Of a stretch of 64,000 nt of DNA, positions 11,786 to 26,700 are shown in pieces. The position numbers were made by a program, and so were the translations under genes. This DNA is from Channa striata. Lineage: Eukaryota > Chordata > Actinopteri > Anabantiformes > Channidae. Under the pieces are notes generated by a model, which was not told the origin of the DNA, ran no database searches, and saw only the letters and a program-made list of their open reading frames with translations. The stretch is from positions 8,910,462-8,974,461 of the forward strand of contig CM065169.1 in NCBI GenBank assembly GCA_033026295.1, in the 5' to 3' direction. How positions within the stretch are numbered: the first letter of the stretch is position 1; each line of letters begins with the position of its first letter.

Positions 11786-14700
11786 ATGAAGACTTCAGTT
11801 CAAAGGACCGATCTGATCATCCCCCACCTGCTCTTTTTCAGCCAGATCGGTGAGTAACTGGGAAGTGAAAATCCTGATTTGACTGTGGTGCTGACATGTG
11901 ATGCTGTGGACGTTACGAACGCTGTCAAAGATTGAGCGGTGCGTCTGGCGAATGTCTTCGGATATTCTGCGCACATGTGCAGTATTTCAGAATCTGCAGT
12001 CGGCGCCGAAGAAGGAGGAATTTTACTTCTAGATTTCTCTTCTTAGATCATGCCTTTTCAGGATGTTCACTAATGTCTTGCTTGAATGTGGTCCATTGCT
12101 GAATGTTTCTCCAAATCTGCACAGCACATAGGGTTTCTCTGATCATGCTCAACTGCTCGCATAGCGCTGAACTTATTTATGAACGCCGTTTAGTGTAAAT
12201 GTGCCCACAGATGAGCCTCGCATTTCGTTTAAAATCGTCCCATTTATAACCCCATGATCATTATGAACAGGTATTAAAGTGCTTTGGATGTGGTTGTACC
12301 ATCATACTGTGTATTTTACAATATCATTATTTTTGTTACTACACATTTTCATTTTGGATGCTAAGTATCAATTGATTTATTTATTACTGTGGCTCATCTT
12401 GTATAAACGAAGTGTATTGTTGAATAATTTCACCACAACTAAAATTTTAAGGAATTACCTGATTAATTTTCTTATTTTGTGTGGTCACAGTTGACCACAC
12501 AAAATGTGTGACTCAGGATGTAGAGTTTGGAGATTAAATGTAGAAATGGCTAAAAACAAACTTAAAATCATCTCAATCAGAGAGCAGGATTTAGTACTGA
12601 TTTGAGTAACTTTCCAAGTTGTAGATGGGGAAGTAAGACTTTGCAGTGCATTGTGGCTGCATACTCATTACCAGAGAAGTATAAATATAATGTATATAGT
12701 CAATAAGAAGATTATTGCGACATCAAGTTTTGTCAAAATCAGAGCAGCAGTGGATTTACAAATTTCAAGAAATCAGACTTTATATTAGGAATCACTTTCA
12801 ATAAAATACAGAATACAGGACCCTTCACTTTGTCAGTAGAAAATGGCATGAGAGAGTCTGGACTTCTCAGCATTGTGCTTGTTAGACTTGCGCTGTAAAC
12901 TTAACTCAGGTGCTTTAAAGGATATCAACCTGCATTTCCAGTTCATTAACCCCCCAGGCCTCCTGACTACATGTGAAAGCTTCCATGGACAAGACACTGA
13001 GCCCCAAAGTTGTCCCTATTGGCTGCTAGTTACATTGCTTTGGAGGCGTCAGCTATATGTGTAGTGTAATTTGTAAGTAGTTTGAAACTCAAACTCAATT
13101 ATATTTTTGTCCACTAGAGGGCGCATGCGAGTAACCTGTCACTCAAATGATGTTTAATGTAAAGAATATTAGCTGGGAAGTTATCAGACTTTTACATTTC
13201 CCAATAATGATACTGAATTTAATTGAAAAAAGGGTTTGACTTAATTTTAACTGCGAACATGATTTTGTGTACAGCATTATCAACGTTTCTGTGAAATGTT
13301 TGTACTGACAGTCCCATAATTCTCTAAACACCCTCTTCAACCCCCTGAGAAAGCTCTGGCAATAAACATTCACCCATTTTTTAGTGAGGAACATCCATAT
13401 TTCACCTTTGAGGAATTAAATCTCCTTAAATATTTTACCATTCTTAACAAGGTTATCTTATTGTATTGATTACATCGTTTGTTCAGTTCTAGAAATTAGT
13501 TTTGTGACATTTGGTTGTAGAATTCAGATCAGTCTCAAACGTAGAACTGCATGTTCTCATTTATTAAGGTGTTGTGTAATAATCAGATTAAGATAAACCC
13601 ATGAGACCTTTTATGAATTAAACTGTAACTTTGGTACAGAAGTAGACAAATAGTTCTAGATTTGGTCTTTGAATGCCCCATTCCTTAAACTTTCTCTTAA
13701 TTGGCCCTTTCATTACCCTAAGGTAATGAAAAGTTATCACTGCTCTTGTTTGATTGATATTAGAATTGATATTAGAATCACATTTTCCATAAATGTCACA
13801 GGTAATGTAGACATTCTTGCACCTTATTGATCAAACATTGAATCAAGTGATCTCTGGACCCAGTTAGCTGCAGTAATTTTCTGGGATAGGTTTAAAGCTC
13901 TCAGATCTCTTTGCTTTCCAGACATCTTGATGCTTGTTTTGGAAATGTACTTAAATACTTGAAGTTTGGCTGTTTTTCAAGTTGTAGTCTTCAAGACTAT
14001 TCACATTCAGATTGTTCAACCATTTTGCCTCGCTGTGGGTTTTTTCACACACTGAACACACAACTATGTGATGCAAGTTGGTTCATTTTCATTTTCTTTG
14101 TGATGTTTAAGTAAAACGTATTTAGTACATAGAAAGAAACATTAATTCCTTTAGGAAAAGGAAATGGAGCATCCTCCAACCATCTGTCCCACAATATGCC
14201 TAGACAAAAATCACATAAACACATTTTCCTTCTCGGCCCTTTCAGTCACACACTCCATGCAAACACACACATACAAATCGCAGTGATGGTGCGAGTGCTC
14301 TCACTGTGGCCTTGTTTTTCCGATCACTTCTGCCAGTAAACACCGTCCTCTGGAGTCAGTCATTGCGCCATATGCTTTTCAGCTGCACTGGTCCTCTCTA
14401 TACGTCATATACCTAACTTCTGAGTGGTGACCACACCTGCTGCCTGTCATTCATATGTGCACTTCAGAAAAGAGTGCACATGACAGGACATTCCTGTTGT
14501 TGTGCATTCATAATTTTTTGATTGACTTTATAGACTTTAAATAAGGATAGAAAATCTGCTCTCTGCTGGTTAATCTAATTCAGCTCAATCAACCCAAGTT
14601 TTTTTCAAATTTTCTTTCTAAACAAAAGGATTTGGATCCAATGTTTCTATAAGTTTACAACCTAAAAGAATCTCTTTTATTATTATATTAATATAATATA

Positions 14701-17700
14701 AAATCTATATTTTTATCACCACCACAGCTCAGAACATGTGGGTCTGAACACCTCAAATGTTGTCATTTTTTTTCTTATCAGTTTTTTGAATTGGTAACAA
14801 ATGTAAGAGGTTGGTGGTGCATTGTGATCGGTTGTAAGCAGTGACAACAACAGCTGGCATCTCATTGATCACTGATCAGCTCACTGGAGTTTTGCCACAC
14901 AGCATTGTGTTTGTACTTCAGTGTGTGTGAGAAGAAACATAATTTCTTGTATCAGCGTGTTTATGTTAACATATCATGTGTACAAATAATTTTTTTTTGT
15001 CTCTGTTATTTTAGTAAAATACCTCTAGTGGTAGCCTAGATAATTGAAGTACTTCAACAATGAAATAGTAGCAACCCTATATGCTTCCCTAAGCCAGCAT
15101 ACCACCATACACTATGTGCTAGTTAATGTCTTATGGTTAATGTGAGTTCAGTGATCATATGTTCTCCTTGTGATACCATCTGGTTGCCCAGTGCACTCTG
15201 AGCATTTGAACTAGAGGGGTTGCATCCGGTGGCATGATAGGATGCCTGATGGTGTCACAGCAATTGCCTGCTGTAAAAGCATGCACAACAAACTGAATAT
15301 GCCCCTAACGTATATGAAAGAGCAGTGAAGACACATAGAAGACACATAGTACATTATACAAGGGAGTAACAGTAAATAATGCATACCCTTAAATTTACCA
15401 CTGAACTATCTAACTTGATATTAAATCGAATATACAGTCTTCATATAGATGAGGCGAAGTATAGTAGCACCATGAGTACTGGACCCATAAGCCATTTGTA
15501 ATGAATACAAGTGTCTACCCTGCACACATGTTCTCTTCAGTGTTGAACACACCTTTACCAACCAACATTACAGATGCCTATCTGGTTTATAGGAGGTTTG
15601 CTGAGTACTGGTTCAAGAAAATTGCTATTAAATCAGTACCAAAGCAGCCTGTATCTCACTGGGTGGCACATATCAATAGGGTTTATACAAGAGGATGCTG
15701 TAGACCAACATGACCAAATGTTACTAAAAGAGGTGAAATTTATGGCACTGGCATAGAAGCAATAGTATAGAAGCTGTCATCTGGCCACTATGCAATCAGC
15801 ATAATCAAGTCAGTGATACTGGCCACCATCGATCTAATAAATAATAAATAATGGGAATTCATGTTTTTAAATAAATAAATAAATACTGCTGCTTCACATA
15901 CACAAATGCCAAATTGTTGACTCATAAAATGAACAGCCTCTGTTTAATTATTTCTATTCACTGCTTCTCTGTATTTAGTGCATGAGATATAATTGTTTCC
16001 CTCCATCTAGCTTCAGCCCCCTGTTCTGTGCACACACACACAAACACACAAACACACACACACAGAGTAAACCAGCCAAATACAAGTCTTCACTGAGGGA
16101 AATAAATCTTGTTAGCAAGATTTCCTAAATCCTTCTTAACTGTCTGGTTTATCCGTAAAAAATGCAATAAGATTTATTTTTTGGCATTGTGTTGTTAGTT
16201 GTTGATAGTAAAAAAAAAAGAATTCTAAATATTTACATGTTTTGTAATTTAATGCTGACAGATTGTAAATCTTGTCTTCAAAAGCAAACTTTAATGGCAT
16301 GTACGGTGTTGATAGAAGTGGGTTGCAGTGTTATAGTAACCACCGTGTTGGCATTGCTAAAAACCACAGATGTTATATTGAATAATTGATTGCCTGCTTT
16401 CTACTTTGATATTTTGTCTTCCTTCCCTCTGCTCATTTTTGTCTGGCCTCCATCTACAGCATTTTATTCATAAGTGCTCTTCCGCTTTAATCCACTTAGC
16501 TGCAGTCTGCTCTTACTGTGGCAGCGTACGGTCACAGTTATTTTAGAGCCAGTCTGTGCCATGAGGACAGCAGAATCTCTTTGATGCTGAGCAGCCTGGA
16601 CAGGAAATTCAGCTCAGTGCAACACTTATGTCACTCAAAAGTTTTCTTTTTTTTTTTAAGTAGCTACAGTACTGTGGTTGCTCTCATTAGCAGTGGTTGG
16701 TTGAAGTCTCAAAGGTAAAGGTGTAGAGAAGAGGTTTTCATGTCTCACACAAGAACAACCTGACACACTAATTCTGTTTAAAAACTGAGTTACGTCCTAG
16801 TTTAGTTTCTTGGTCAAAATTGAGTTATATGCACAGCTCAAATTGTGTGGGACATTATACGCACTTTAAGCACTGTCCTCTTCTTAGTTACTTCTCCACC
16901 TGAGCTGGATTTGACCCTTTAAGGAATACTTGACTGTAAATCTAGCCTTTCAGCATTCTATCCTTTCACTACAGAACGCCAGTGTTCATCTGAAACTTTT
17001 AGAACTTTCTTATTCAGAGAGGACAGCAGCCCTAGATATGTTTTCACTAATGAACCAGTCATTGTAAAATAGAAGCCACGCGTTAACTTCACAAACAGCT
17101 CGTCCAGCATAGTCCACTTCTCAATCATTGATTTTTCTAAAATACAGACTGAGCATCCATTTGGTCCAATGGTCACTTTGCTAAGTTGAAGACACTTTGA
17201 CCTTTACTGTAAGTGTGTAAATTAATCTTAAATTTGTCTTAAAAAGACAAATTGTTACAAGGAAAAATGACCAAATGATGGGTTTAGACACAACTTTTGG
17301 GAAATCCAGAGTAGAGAGCAACAGAAGAGCTTGAAGTAGAAAACAAGGACTGCAGGAGCACAGAGAACAAAAGGTGAAAAGGAGAGGAAGACTGAAACTA
17401 AGTCACTGAAACCACAAAATGCCAGTGCTCTCTCTGTGGTCTCTCCAGTTGAGGAGGTCTGTCTGAAGTTACAGTGGCTGACAATGGACGTCTGTCTTTG
17501 TCAGTGCCCACACACAGAAAAGCTTCTGTTGTGTTTTTAAAAGGCTGGCACCATGAACTGAGCCTACATGGGAGGAAAAGAACCTTGCTTCTGCTCAGCT
17601 GGCTAGTGAATGAGTATGTGAGACTTCAACACAAATGTGAAGACACGCATAGGCACACTTCAGTCTTCAGGTCTTTAGGTAAAGTTTGAGAAATGCTAAG

Positions 17701-20700
17701 GCAATATTGTTGACTGTTGACCTTATTTTAAATAAGAAGTGAATGCCTCAAGTCTCTGTTATTAAACATACGTCACAGGTCCGATGGAACATGGCAGCAC
17801 AGAGGCTCACCCCAGCACATGGCTCCTTTAACTCAGCTTCTACTCCAGCATGACGCTAATGGGGCTGTGAACGAGAACTGCTTACTGTTCATGTAGTGTT
17901 TAGATTTTTCATAAATACCGTGCAGTACTATGGTCATATTTCAGCTTAAACTGTAATTGTAAAATGCTGCTTTATTATTTTTAGTGCACAGTGCAAGTGG
18001 AGTTCTTACCGACGTCTAGTCATCAGTGGGACTTAAAACCAGCTGTCTGCTTTAATGTTGGCATATACAGGGGTCATCAAAGGCTTGGGATTAAAAAGGA
18101 GTATGTAATACAGCTCTATATACAGCAAGCTGTTGTGCACTATGTGTTCTGACACCTGTGGATCATGGCCAGCATTTTTTCCCATGCTGCCCCCTCTGTC
18201 CACTACAAACTCAAAACTACCAGGTTGACTTAGCGTGATTGATCTGTCTACATAATTCTTTTAGCAGAGGTAATGTAGGATGCTCTTCCCTGTTGTGGAT
18301 CCAAATTGTGACTTAATTTACATTGACAAGGAAAGATAAAACCAAGTGAGTTACACAGACAGGCACATTTGTTGAAGTTTAATGAAACTTCCACATTAAA
18401 GAGACTTTTTTTTTTTACTTCAAGCTTTTTGTATGTGAGAACCTGCTGTGAAAAACAATATGTGAGGGAGATGCTTGCTCAGTACCACAAGTTGCTTTTT
18501 TTGAAGCGCTGACGAGTCCGGTTTATTGTTCTGAGAATTTCTGCGAGTTCAAATAGGGACGACGACAAAAGAAATCATAAAGAGGAATTCCTTCTCTTTT
18601 TCTTTAGCAAAAGTTGACATCTTGTCACAGTTTTCCTTCGAAAAGCTGCTGATAGTGTTGTTGTTTGATGTGGCATTGAAGTTAGGGGGAACTGAAACCA
18701 ATTGGTTTGATGAAAGTGTGGAATTCAGGAACAAGCTCAGTGGAGGTTCTCTAGATGGAGCAAAGGATGAATTCTTTTCCCAGTGAGAAAGTTAATCTGG
18801 GGGTTACGCTGTGACTAATTGGTGGGTTGAAAGTTGATTAACCCCCGCCACCACCAGTTGACCAACCCCCTCATAGCTCAGTAGAAGTCTGTGGCTGTGC
18901 GCTTAGAACATTCTCCCCTTTTAATATGTGCACAAACACATTTTATATAACCGCTGTACAACACTGTGTATGTACAAAAATACATGTTTTTTTTTGATGC
19001 AAAGGTTATGTTTGGAAGTCTAGGAGTACATGTGTTTGTAAATACATAATGTCTGTTCTGTTATGTGTGGATGTGTGTGTGGGTGTGTGCAGTTTATGCC
19101 AGACAAGTGAGGAATTGAGGCCGTGACCCTGCACTGAAAGATAGAGGGAAGAAAGGATAGTGTTGTATCCATGGCAATAGAAAGAGTCTGAGCAGGAAGC
19201 CGACAGGAAGTCAGGGTGTTCCACACGCCATCGTGGCCTCTTCCGTTGTCAAGACGCTGTGAACTGTTGTCATGGTAACTCTGCTGATTGAGACTGAATG
19301 CTGATGAGAAATATGGTGCCTGGATTATTTACTAAGATTATATGTTCATCATGCTGCAATAGTTCAGGGTTTTCTTTTACAGATTTTTACACCCTCCCCC
19401 CAAAAACATTTTTTTTCACTAGAAGCTGTTGAATTAGTTTGCAGCTGTGATTCACTGATCTGCTACAAGATTAGTAATCTCAAAACACACATACACACAC
19501 ACTCTTCAGTACTTTCTCAATTTGTGCCAACCAGATGGAAATAGTGCATCTCACTGCTCTAACTAGATGGGCAGATTAGTTAGATACACATACACACACA
19601 TACACACACACAATGTTCCCTCACAACAGAGGTGGACATGTGCAATCATACAGTACATCATCAGAGGATAAACCAGAACTCTCTGCCTGCATGCACTGAA
19701 AACACCCAAGAACCAACAGAGAGAGAGCAGCTGGTTTGTAACATGAATAAACACGCACATAGAGACATACAGTTTACATGCATGTGCCAACTGGCTGGCT
19801 TCCTTCAATCCCCTGTGCTTTGTCTCTATTGTGTGTGTGTTTGTGTGTGTGGCCTAAATGTCATCTCACATCACACATTCCAAACTTTTTACACATGTTT
19901 CATGCTTTAATTAATCGTCTTTAAGAACTGTATTTCCACCTCATTTGTCAGGGATGCAGATCTGTGTGTGTGTGTGTGGTGGAGTGTTCCATGTAAATCT
20001 CACCATGTAGTTACTTGTGGGTACAAGATCCTGGTCCCCTTAAGGTAATAATTGATTTTAGCTATGATGACATGGTTTAAGTTTAGGGTATGTTTGGCAT
20101 TAGGGCTGGGGTTAGGCATGCAATGGATGTAGTTGGGGGACGTCTGCAGGAAATCAATGTATTTCAATGTAATGTGTCCTGAAGTAATTAAAACCAGATT
20201 GTGTGCGCATGTGTGTTTGTCTGATTAAAGCTGAGCACCGTTTTAAATATCAGTCTTATTTTATTAGACGTTTGTGGAGCCAACGGGCTGTAAGGAACCT
20301 TGTGATACCTCATCTGGCTGGACATAGTGGGGTGTTACCTTACACTGTCTGTCTGTGTGTGCGCGCGTGTGCATGTGTGCGTTTTGTAACCCCGCCAGCT
20401 GTTGAACTGCATTACCACCTTCAACACAGGGCCCCATATTCTCACGGTCACCTCTTAACACGCATACACAGTGCAGGAGACTCCTTACACACACACAGAT
20501 AGGCTCAACTGATCAGGTTTTATGTTGCGGATTTAATGCAGTCGTGTCCCAGTGGAACAATACTCAGTTTGTTTAGGACTCAGAAACAATATCCTCTATG
20601 GAGCTTAATCTCATTAACTTATAACCTGTGCTACTGGACTTCACTGTGAGGCTTCGTTCATTCAACCATCCAGAGAGGGTGAATTGGGTGCGTCTCCTAG

Positions 20701-23700
20701 ACCACTGCAAAAGAAGTGAGACACTAAAGTAACATGAAGGCTCCTGAAATGTCTCCAATAATAAATATGTGGAGAAAACTGGCAATTTCTAAAGCTGCAT
20801 TAGGAGAAAGAGAATATATTCTAAATAGTGCTTACTGATGAAAATAGAGAAAGAACTTATTGTTTTTCATCATCCACAAAACAAAAATCATCTTTATCTC
20901 CACAGGTAATTAAATGGAATTGCTCATATTATTCCAGCTATTGCATGGTCATTAAATTGGATGGCTAAATAATGGCAGTGTGCATGTCTTGTTGTGGCTT
21001 TAGTTAAAATATTCACTATCCAGGCTAGAAGTGACTGATCCTCTGTCCTCTCTCTGCTTTGTGTTTTTGTACCATCCTGTCAATGGTTCTGCATCATTTT
21101 TAACGTGACATGGAGCAAATCAGACAACGGCTGACAGAGTAAGATAAGGCGAGTGAAACAGTGAGACCGTGAGACAGTGACTGAGAGAGAAGCCAAGCAC
21201 ATTAATTTAACCAGCTGACACTCAACACAGCTGAATGCTATATAGGTTATAGTCTAGTCCCTGCAGGCATGTGCCAGAGTGAGTGTGTGTGTGTGTTGGT
21301 TTGTGACTCAGAGGTCAAACAGGTGTCACATGTTATGTGACACGGATGTCCTATGGTCATTAGTGATCAGTTCTGGCAGTTGTCCTTTAACTTGGCAAAA
21401 GAAGTTATGCTTGTGGGTAGTTGACTGTATTTATGCTACATATTGTGATCTGACAGACGGCTGCATAAGCTGTTTAAAGAGAAGAATGTTGTAGCTGCCC
21501 AGTAATTTGATATTCACCACTAATTCAGTTGCTACTGTACTTATACATACATACTGTATTTATACATAGTTAATATTAAAACACGATTTAAATAAGCCAA
21601 CATTACTAAAGAAGACCAAATCTGCAAAACATGTTTAAATGTGTGAGACCGTTTTTTTAAAGTTTTAGTTGTGTGCATCATCTGTTAAAATCAGTTTGTG
21701 CTGGTATAAATGCAGTTGATGAACATTTCCCTCTACTCAGGGTTCCAGACTTAATCAGCCTGGGGATTTCAGTAATTCAATACAGTACTATTCATTAGTG
21801 TTCAGCCGGGACAGGCTCATGTATCCCAAAACTAATAACGCTCAGTCAGCTTCAGTGAATCCTCCATGTAGCATCTCTTTTCCAAAAGCTCATCTAGGGC
21901 TCTGGCTGCATGGTTCTGAAACCCCAAGCCTAGATACTAGTAAGTATTAGACTTCACATAGAGTCCTATTCAATACATTCTACATGTTCATGCCCCTTCT
22001 CTGGTGTTTGACAACACATGTTCAAAGACATACAAGAAATCAGTTAATAAAGAACAATAATAATCCCAAAATTATTCTTCGAATGGATGTAAAAGGATGC
22101 ACTAGCTCGTGAGGCAGTGGTTGCAGCCACCTCCCTTGCTTTTGTGGTCTTTGATCTTCATACAATATGTTTTTAGAAAGCAATACCTTAAATAAAACGC
22201 ATATATGATCATGTACCATATTAAAAATTAGATTTCCAATTATAATTAAATGGGGAAAAACATGACCTGAAATATCCCATTACCAGCTCAGTCAGATCAG
22301 TATTAGTCAAATGCAAAGTAAATAAAAACTAAACTGTACAACATAATATGGTAACAGACTTTTAAAATAAATCACAACACAAAGTATGTGATCTGAATAT
22401 TCACTTAAGCTTCAGCTCCACTGCAGAGGCAAGAATGTAGTGCTTACTTATACCTAAGTAAGTATGGGTCTGACTTGTCCGCTTCTGAAAAAATTGTTGT
22501 AGATTTGGCTGTATGCTTTGCGTTCTGCCAAACATAACGCCTATTTTGATGACCAAAAAGCTCAATTTTAATCTAAATAGACCAATGAACTTAAATATGA
22601 GCTTGCTTTCTCTTTTCTATAAAGCTTGAACTAATGAAGACGCCTTAAAATAGTTGTTTTACTTACATGTACAGTCTCTACCATAACAGCTGCTTAAGCT
22701 TGTAACTCTAACAGATGAGACGTAGGTGTCACAGTGACCTCCCTCAATAGTCCCATTCAAGCACACTCACTAAATTTTTGAGGATTGCCTGCTTTAGGCA
22801 GATTCATACATGTGCCATATTCCATCCTTTTTCATCCTTTTTACCTGTACTCAATGATCAGGATACTTATTCACCACTAACTGGAACTTCCATATACAGG
22901 TGTATTTATACTGCCCCCAGGTGTATGCCTACAGTTACTAATTTGAGAAATCTGCTTTCACTGTAACATGAAATAATTTTTGTAAATGCTTGTCAAAAAA
23001 GTCAAATATACATTAAGCATCATTCCACGTTGGAAAGAAAGTAAAGGACAAAGCTTCCAGTGCATAATGAATACTTTTTATAGGTGCTGTAGTATCAGAT
23101 TCCCATTGTTTGAGGTTTAAATGGTCCACTTCAGATTACAGTGTATTGTTACACTATTCACAAGTGTTTAATAAAACCCATGTTGATGGGGATTTTACCA
23201 TCTTATGGATTGATCAGTGTAAGTTAATGATTTTCAGTGGTGTATTGCCTCACCATATTATGACAATATTACATTTTTGTGAGTGGTGTAAATTATGCTC
23301 AGCAACTGGCACTTCAGCATGAGAAGAGCTTCTAGACCCAGTGTCACGTATCTGGCTGACACACGTCCTCATTTGGCATTTGGCTTCATTATTCTGTTTC
23401 ACACTGACTGCCATCGTCGCTGTTGTTAAAATGTGAGTCTTAGTTCAAATAGTGAAGGTTCTGAGCTGGAAACTAGTAATTAGATTCGTAATTTGGGCTG
23501 GCTTTGTTTCAGGCATGTAATTGTGTGAGGATGAATCAGAGCACTGTTGGAAAACTGCATGCCTGTCAACCTTTCCTATATGAATAAAACATCCATCCAT
23601 AGGAATGTCTTGTTGCCGCTGACGTCACCTACAGATTTAGCGTAAAATCGGTAAACTCCAGAGACTGCAGATGGGTGGAATAATACAGTAACCCAGCGGT

Positions 23701-26700
23701 GAGCTTCATGCATGGCAGCAATGCCTGCAGCAGTGAAGTCTCATAACTGTCCCCTGCACTTTTAAAGCTGAGCACAAGGGTTTCTTTGCCTGTGTGGTAA
23801 TGTGTCATCACCTTATTCCTCTGCTGACTAAATCTTGTCTGTTAGAGGCAAAATGTTCATCAAACACTAGAGGCATTTAGTGTTTTTGTCCTTTAATAAT
23901 GTCCATGGAGAAGGAAAGACAACAAGAAATCTGATGAGCAAGATTTAATGATATTTCTTTAAATCAAAGTAACCCTTGAGACTTCTGTTGTCAATGGATA
24001 GATTATGAGGCATGGGTCTCTGGGCACAAACAAATAAAAGATCCCCACTCCCGCTATTGAATTTGAAAGACAGATAAAGTAACTGTAAATGATAAATTAT
24101 TTTCAGTCATTTTGTGACAATTTTATCTCAGTTTCATCACTTTAACTTTATTTTGTATCTTTTGGGTAGTTCTGCCATATTTTCTTTCTTTTTAGGACTA
24201 TTTAGTGTGTGTTTTTGCTGATCACATGTTTATTTCTGGTTATTTCTTTGTTTGTGTTCATTTTTACCATTTTCTGGTAGTCTAGGCTAGAACTGTCACC
24301 AGTTGTGTCAGTAAAAAGGAGATTTCCTTCTTTTGCTCCAATAGCTCTGAGACATTGTTTCTTCACTAGTCGCAGCAGCCATGTTGCAATGCACAACAGA
24401 AACATTGCACATATTGGTGATTGTCGCATTGTATTAATTTTTATATGATGCTGTGCAAAAGAATCAAGTGAATTCTATGTCACACTGTGGTAACCTGTTC
24501 AATTATACCTCCATGACACTTGAGAGAGACTGCAGGAGGTAAAAGTGAGAAATTTACCAAAGGTACACGCAAGACTTGAACAGCATACTGAAGTACTAAA
24601 TTAGTAGTAGATATGCTTTAAAATCAATTTAAAATATCTGTTGCATACAGCAAAACAGTCAACTCAGGATACGACAGCTGATTAAAGAACAACTACCATG
24701 TTATTCCTGATTTAGTTGATGTACAGTAAAGAGCAGGGCACTGTAACTTGGACATACACTAAGACAATGCTTTTGTGACTTGTTTTTATTATTATTGCGT
24801 CTGATCTTGCATCTCATTTTCAGGCATGAAAGTACATTCCATTTTAATTAGAATTCACTTCTGTTGAGACCAAAAAAAGTTAAAAAAAACAAAACAACAA
24901 CACTTCTCTAATAAAGTCTCAAAAAGCATAGCATGAAAACAACATGTGATCCTTTTTTGTCTGTATGTGTGATGTTAATGAAGTTATTATTGAAGCAACT
25001 ACCCCACAGTTGACTATAATCTTTGCTTATTCCTCATTCTCTACTTTTTCCACAGTTTCCCCTTGTGCTTTTATGAATATAATCATCAGACCCAGCATTA
25101 TGAGAAAGCAGTCAGATTTATTAATTTAAGTGATTTATTCAATTTTTGTGATTCTTTCTCTTATTTCCTGGTTCATTCACATTGATGTGCTTTTGATTCT
25201 TTGCCTATGTCTTTTCTTTTTTCATCCTCTTTCTCCTTTTTATTCTTTCTTTCATCATTCTCTCTTTTCTCTGTCTGCTTATATTACACAGACATAAAAG
25301 TAGAAAGCAAACCTTGTATGTTTAGGCTAGTCTGGATGGGCCATAATTGCCTTTATTGTCCAGGATTTGTCATGTCTGTCAGTTTGTTATGGTACAATAT
25401 TCTGTAGATCTCTAAACATGTGTCAGGGACTTCGTCAGAGGAATTCAACACTTTCCCATCCATTTCTTTTTTCCAAATGATATTGTTTGATAAGTAACAG
25501 TTTGCTCTTCAAATTAAATATTAAACTTCACTTCATTTGGTTTTAAGAGCCAACACACAAGTCTTTACTCAGACTCAGACCCTATTCTGGCTTTTTAAAA
25601 GTGATTTGTACTTTGGCAGTCAACAGATCCTTGTGACCATAATATTGTTGTAGTGTCTGTCTCTTGAAAAATGGAGTAGCGGAGAGGCAAAAGTGAGTTT
25701 AGTAAGTGAGAACAGCGTTACACAAATCCTTCTGTGGCTGCATCTGCATCAGGGTTTTTTCAGTATCACAGATGTGAAACAGTCTACAAAAGATACAGAA
25801 GAGGGTCCACTACATGGCTGTGTTGCATGTCTGTGGTACAACACAAGATAGCATAGACAAACTTAATGTTGTAAATAATGATCATAGTTGTCCATGAACT
25901 AACACTGACTCACACATCGTCTTGGAGGGCAGGTTTTTTTTTATCTCTGTGCACAATAAAAGATCAAAAAGAGAGCATATGTTTGTATATTCCACTTAAA
26001 TTTTATTAATTCATGTTGTTTTTGTGCTCTTTGTAATGAGATTTGTGTTGTAATCTTACTAGCATGTGACTCTGGCTCCTTCCACCTCCTCACTGTATGG
26101 GATGCAACTGAGAATCAGGCTTTGCCAGATGGTGTATATTGTCTATGTCCATTTCGAACCCCAATGATCACATAATCGACTCCATGTGATTGTGAAGTGC
26201 TTTGGAGTAACACTGCTAACATACAGTATGTGCATACATTATGTTAGGCTTCATTCTGTTCACAGAAACTACAAATTTATATTTTAAAAATGTGAACTGT
26301 GTCATTACTGTTTCACTTTAATTGTAATTAAATCTTGGCAAGCCTAGTTTTTATCAGAGTGTTTGTGTGTGCTTGAAATTGTTACTCAGTTAAAGCCAAA
26401 AATGTTTTTCTTAGCCAATGAGGACTCATTGTCTGTCCTAACAAGTTTAAAATTAGGTTTTATGGTAAGTTTTAGAATGGGTTTAGATTATGGTAAGAGT
26501 TAGGTTTAGGCATATAGTTATAATAGTTAGGGTAGGCTGATAGACATTATTTCAATCACGTCATAACAACAGTACAAATACAAATACAAAGCTGTGTGTG
26601 TGTGTTATTCCATACCCTGATATGTCAATGAGCAAAAGCAAATGAGACACAAAGCAAATGTACAACTAGTGTGAGTGAGTCAAGTATAACCCACAGTTAC

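Noticed and set aside
11461..11853. Pro/Arg-rich ORFs in the CpG-rich ptprz1 promoter
   Set aside because: High-GC sequence keeps several frames open by chance. The only supported start here is the signal-peptide ATG at 11786.
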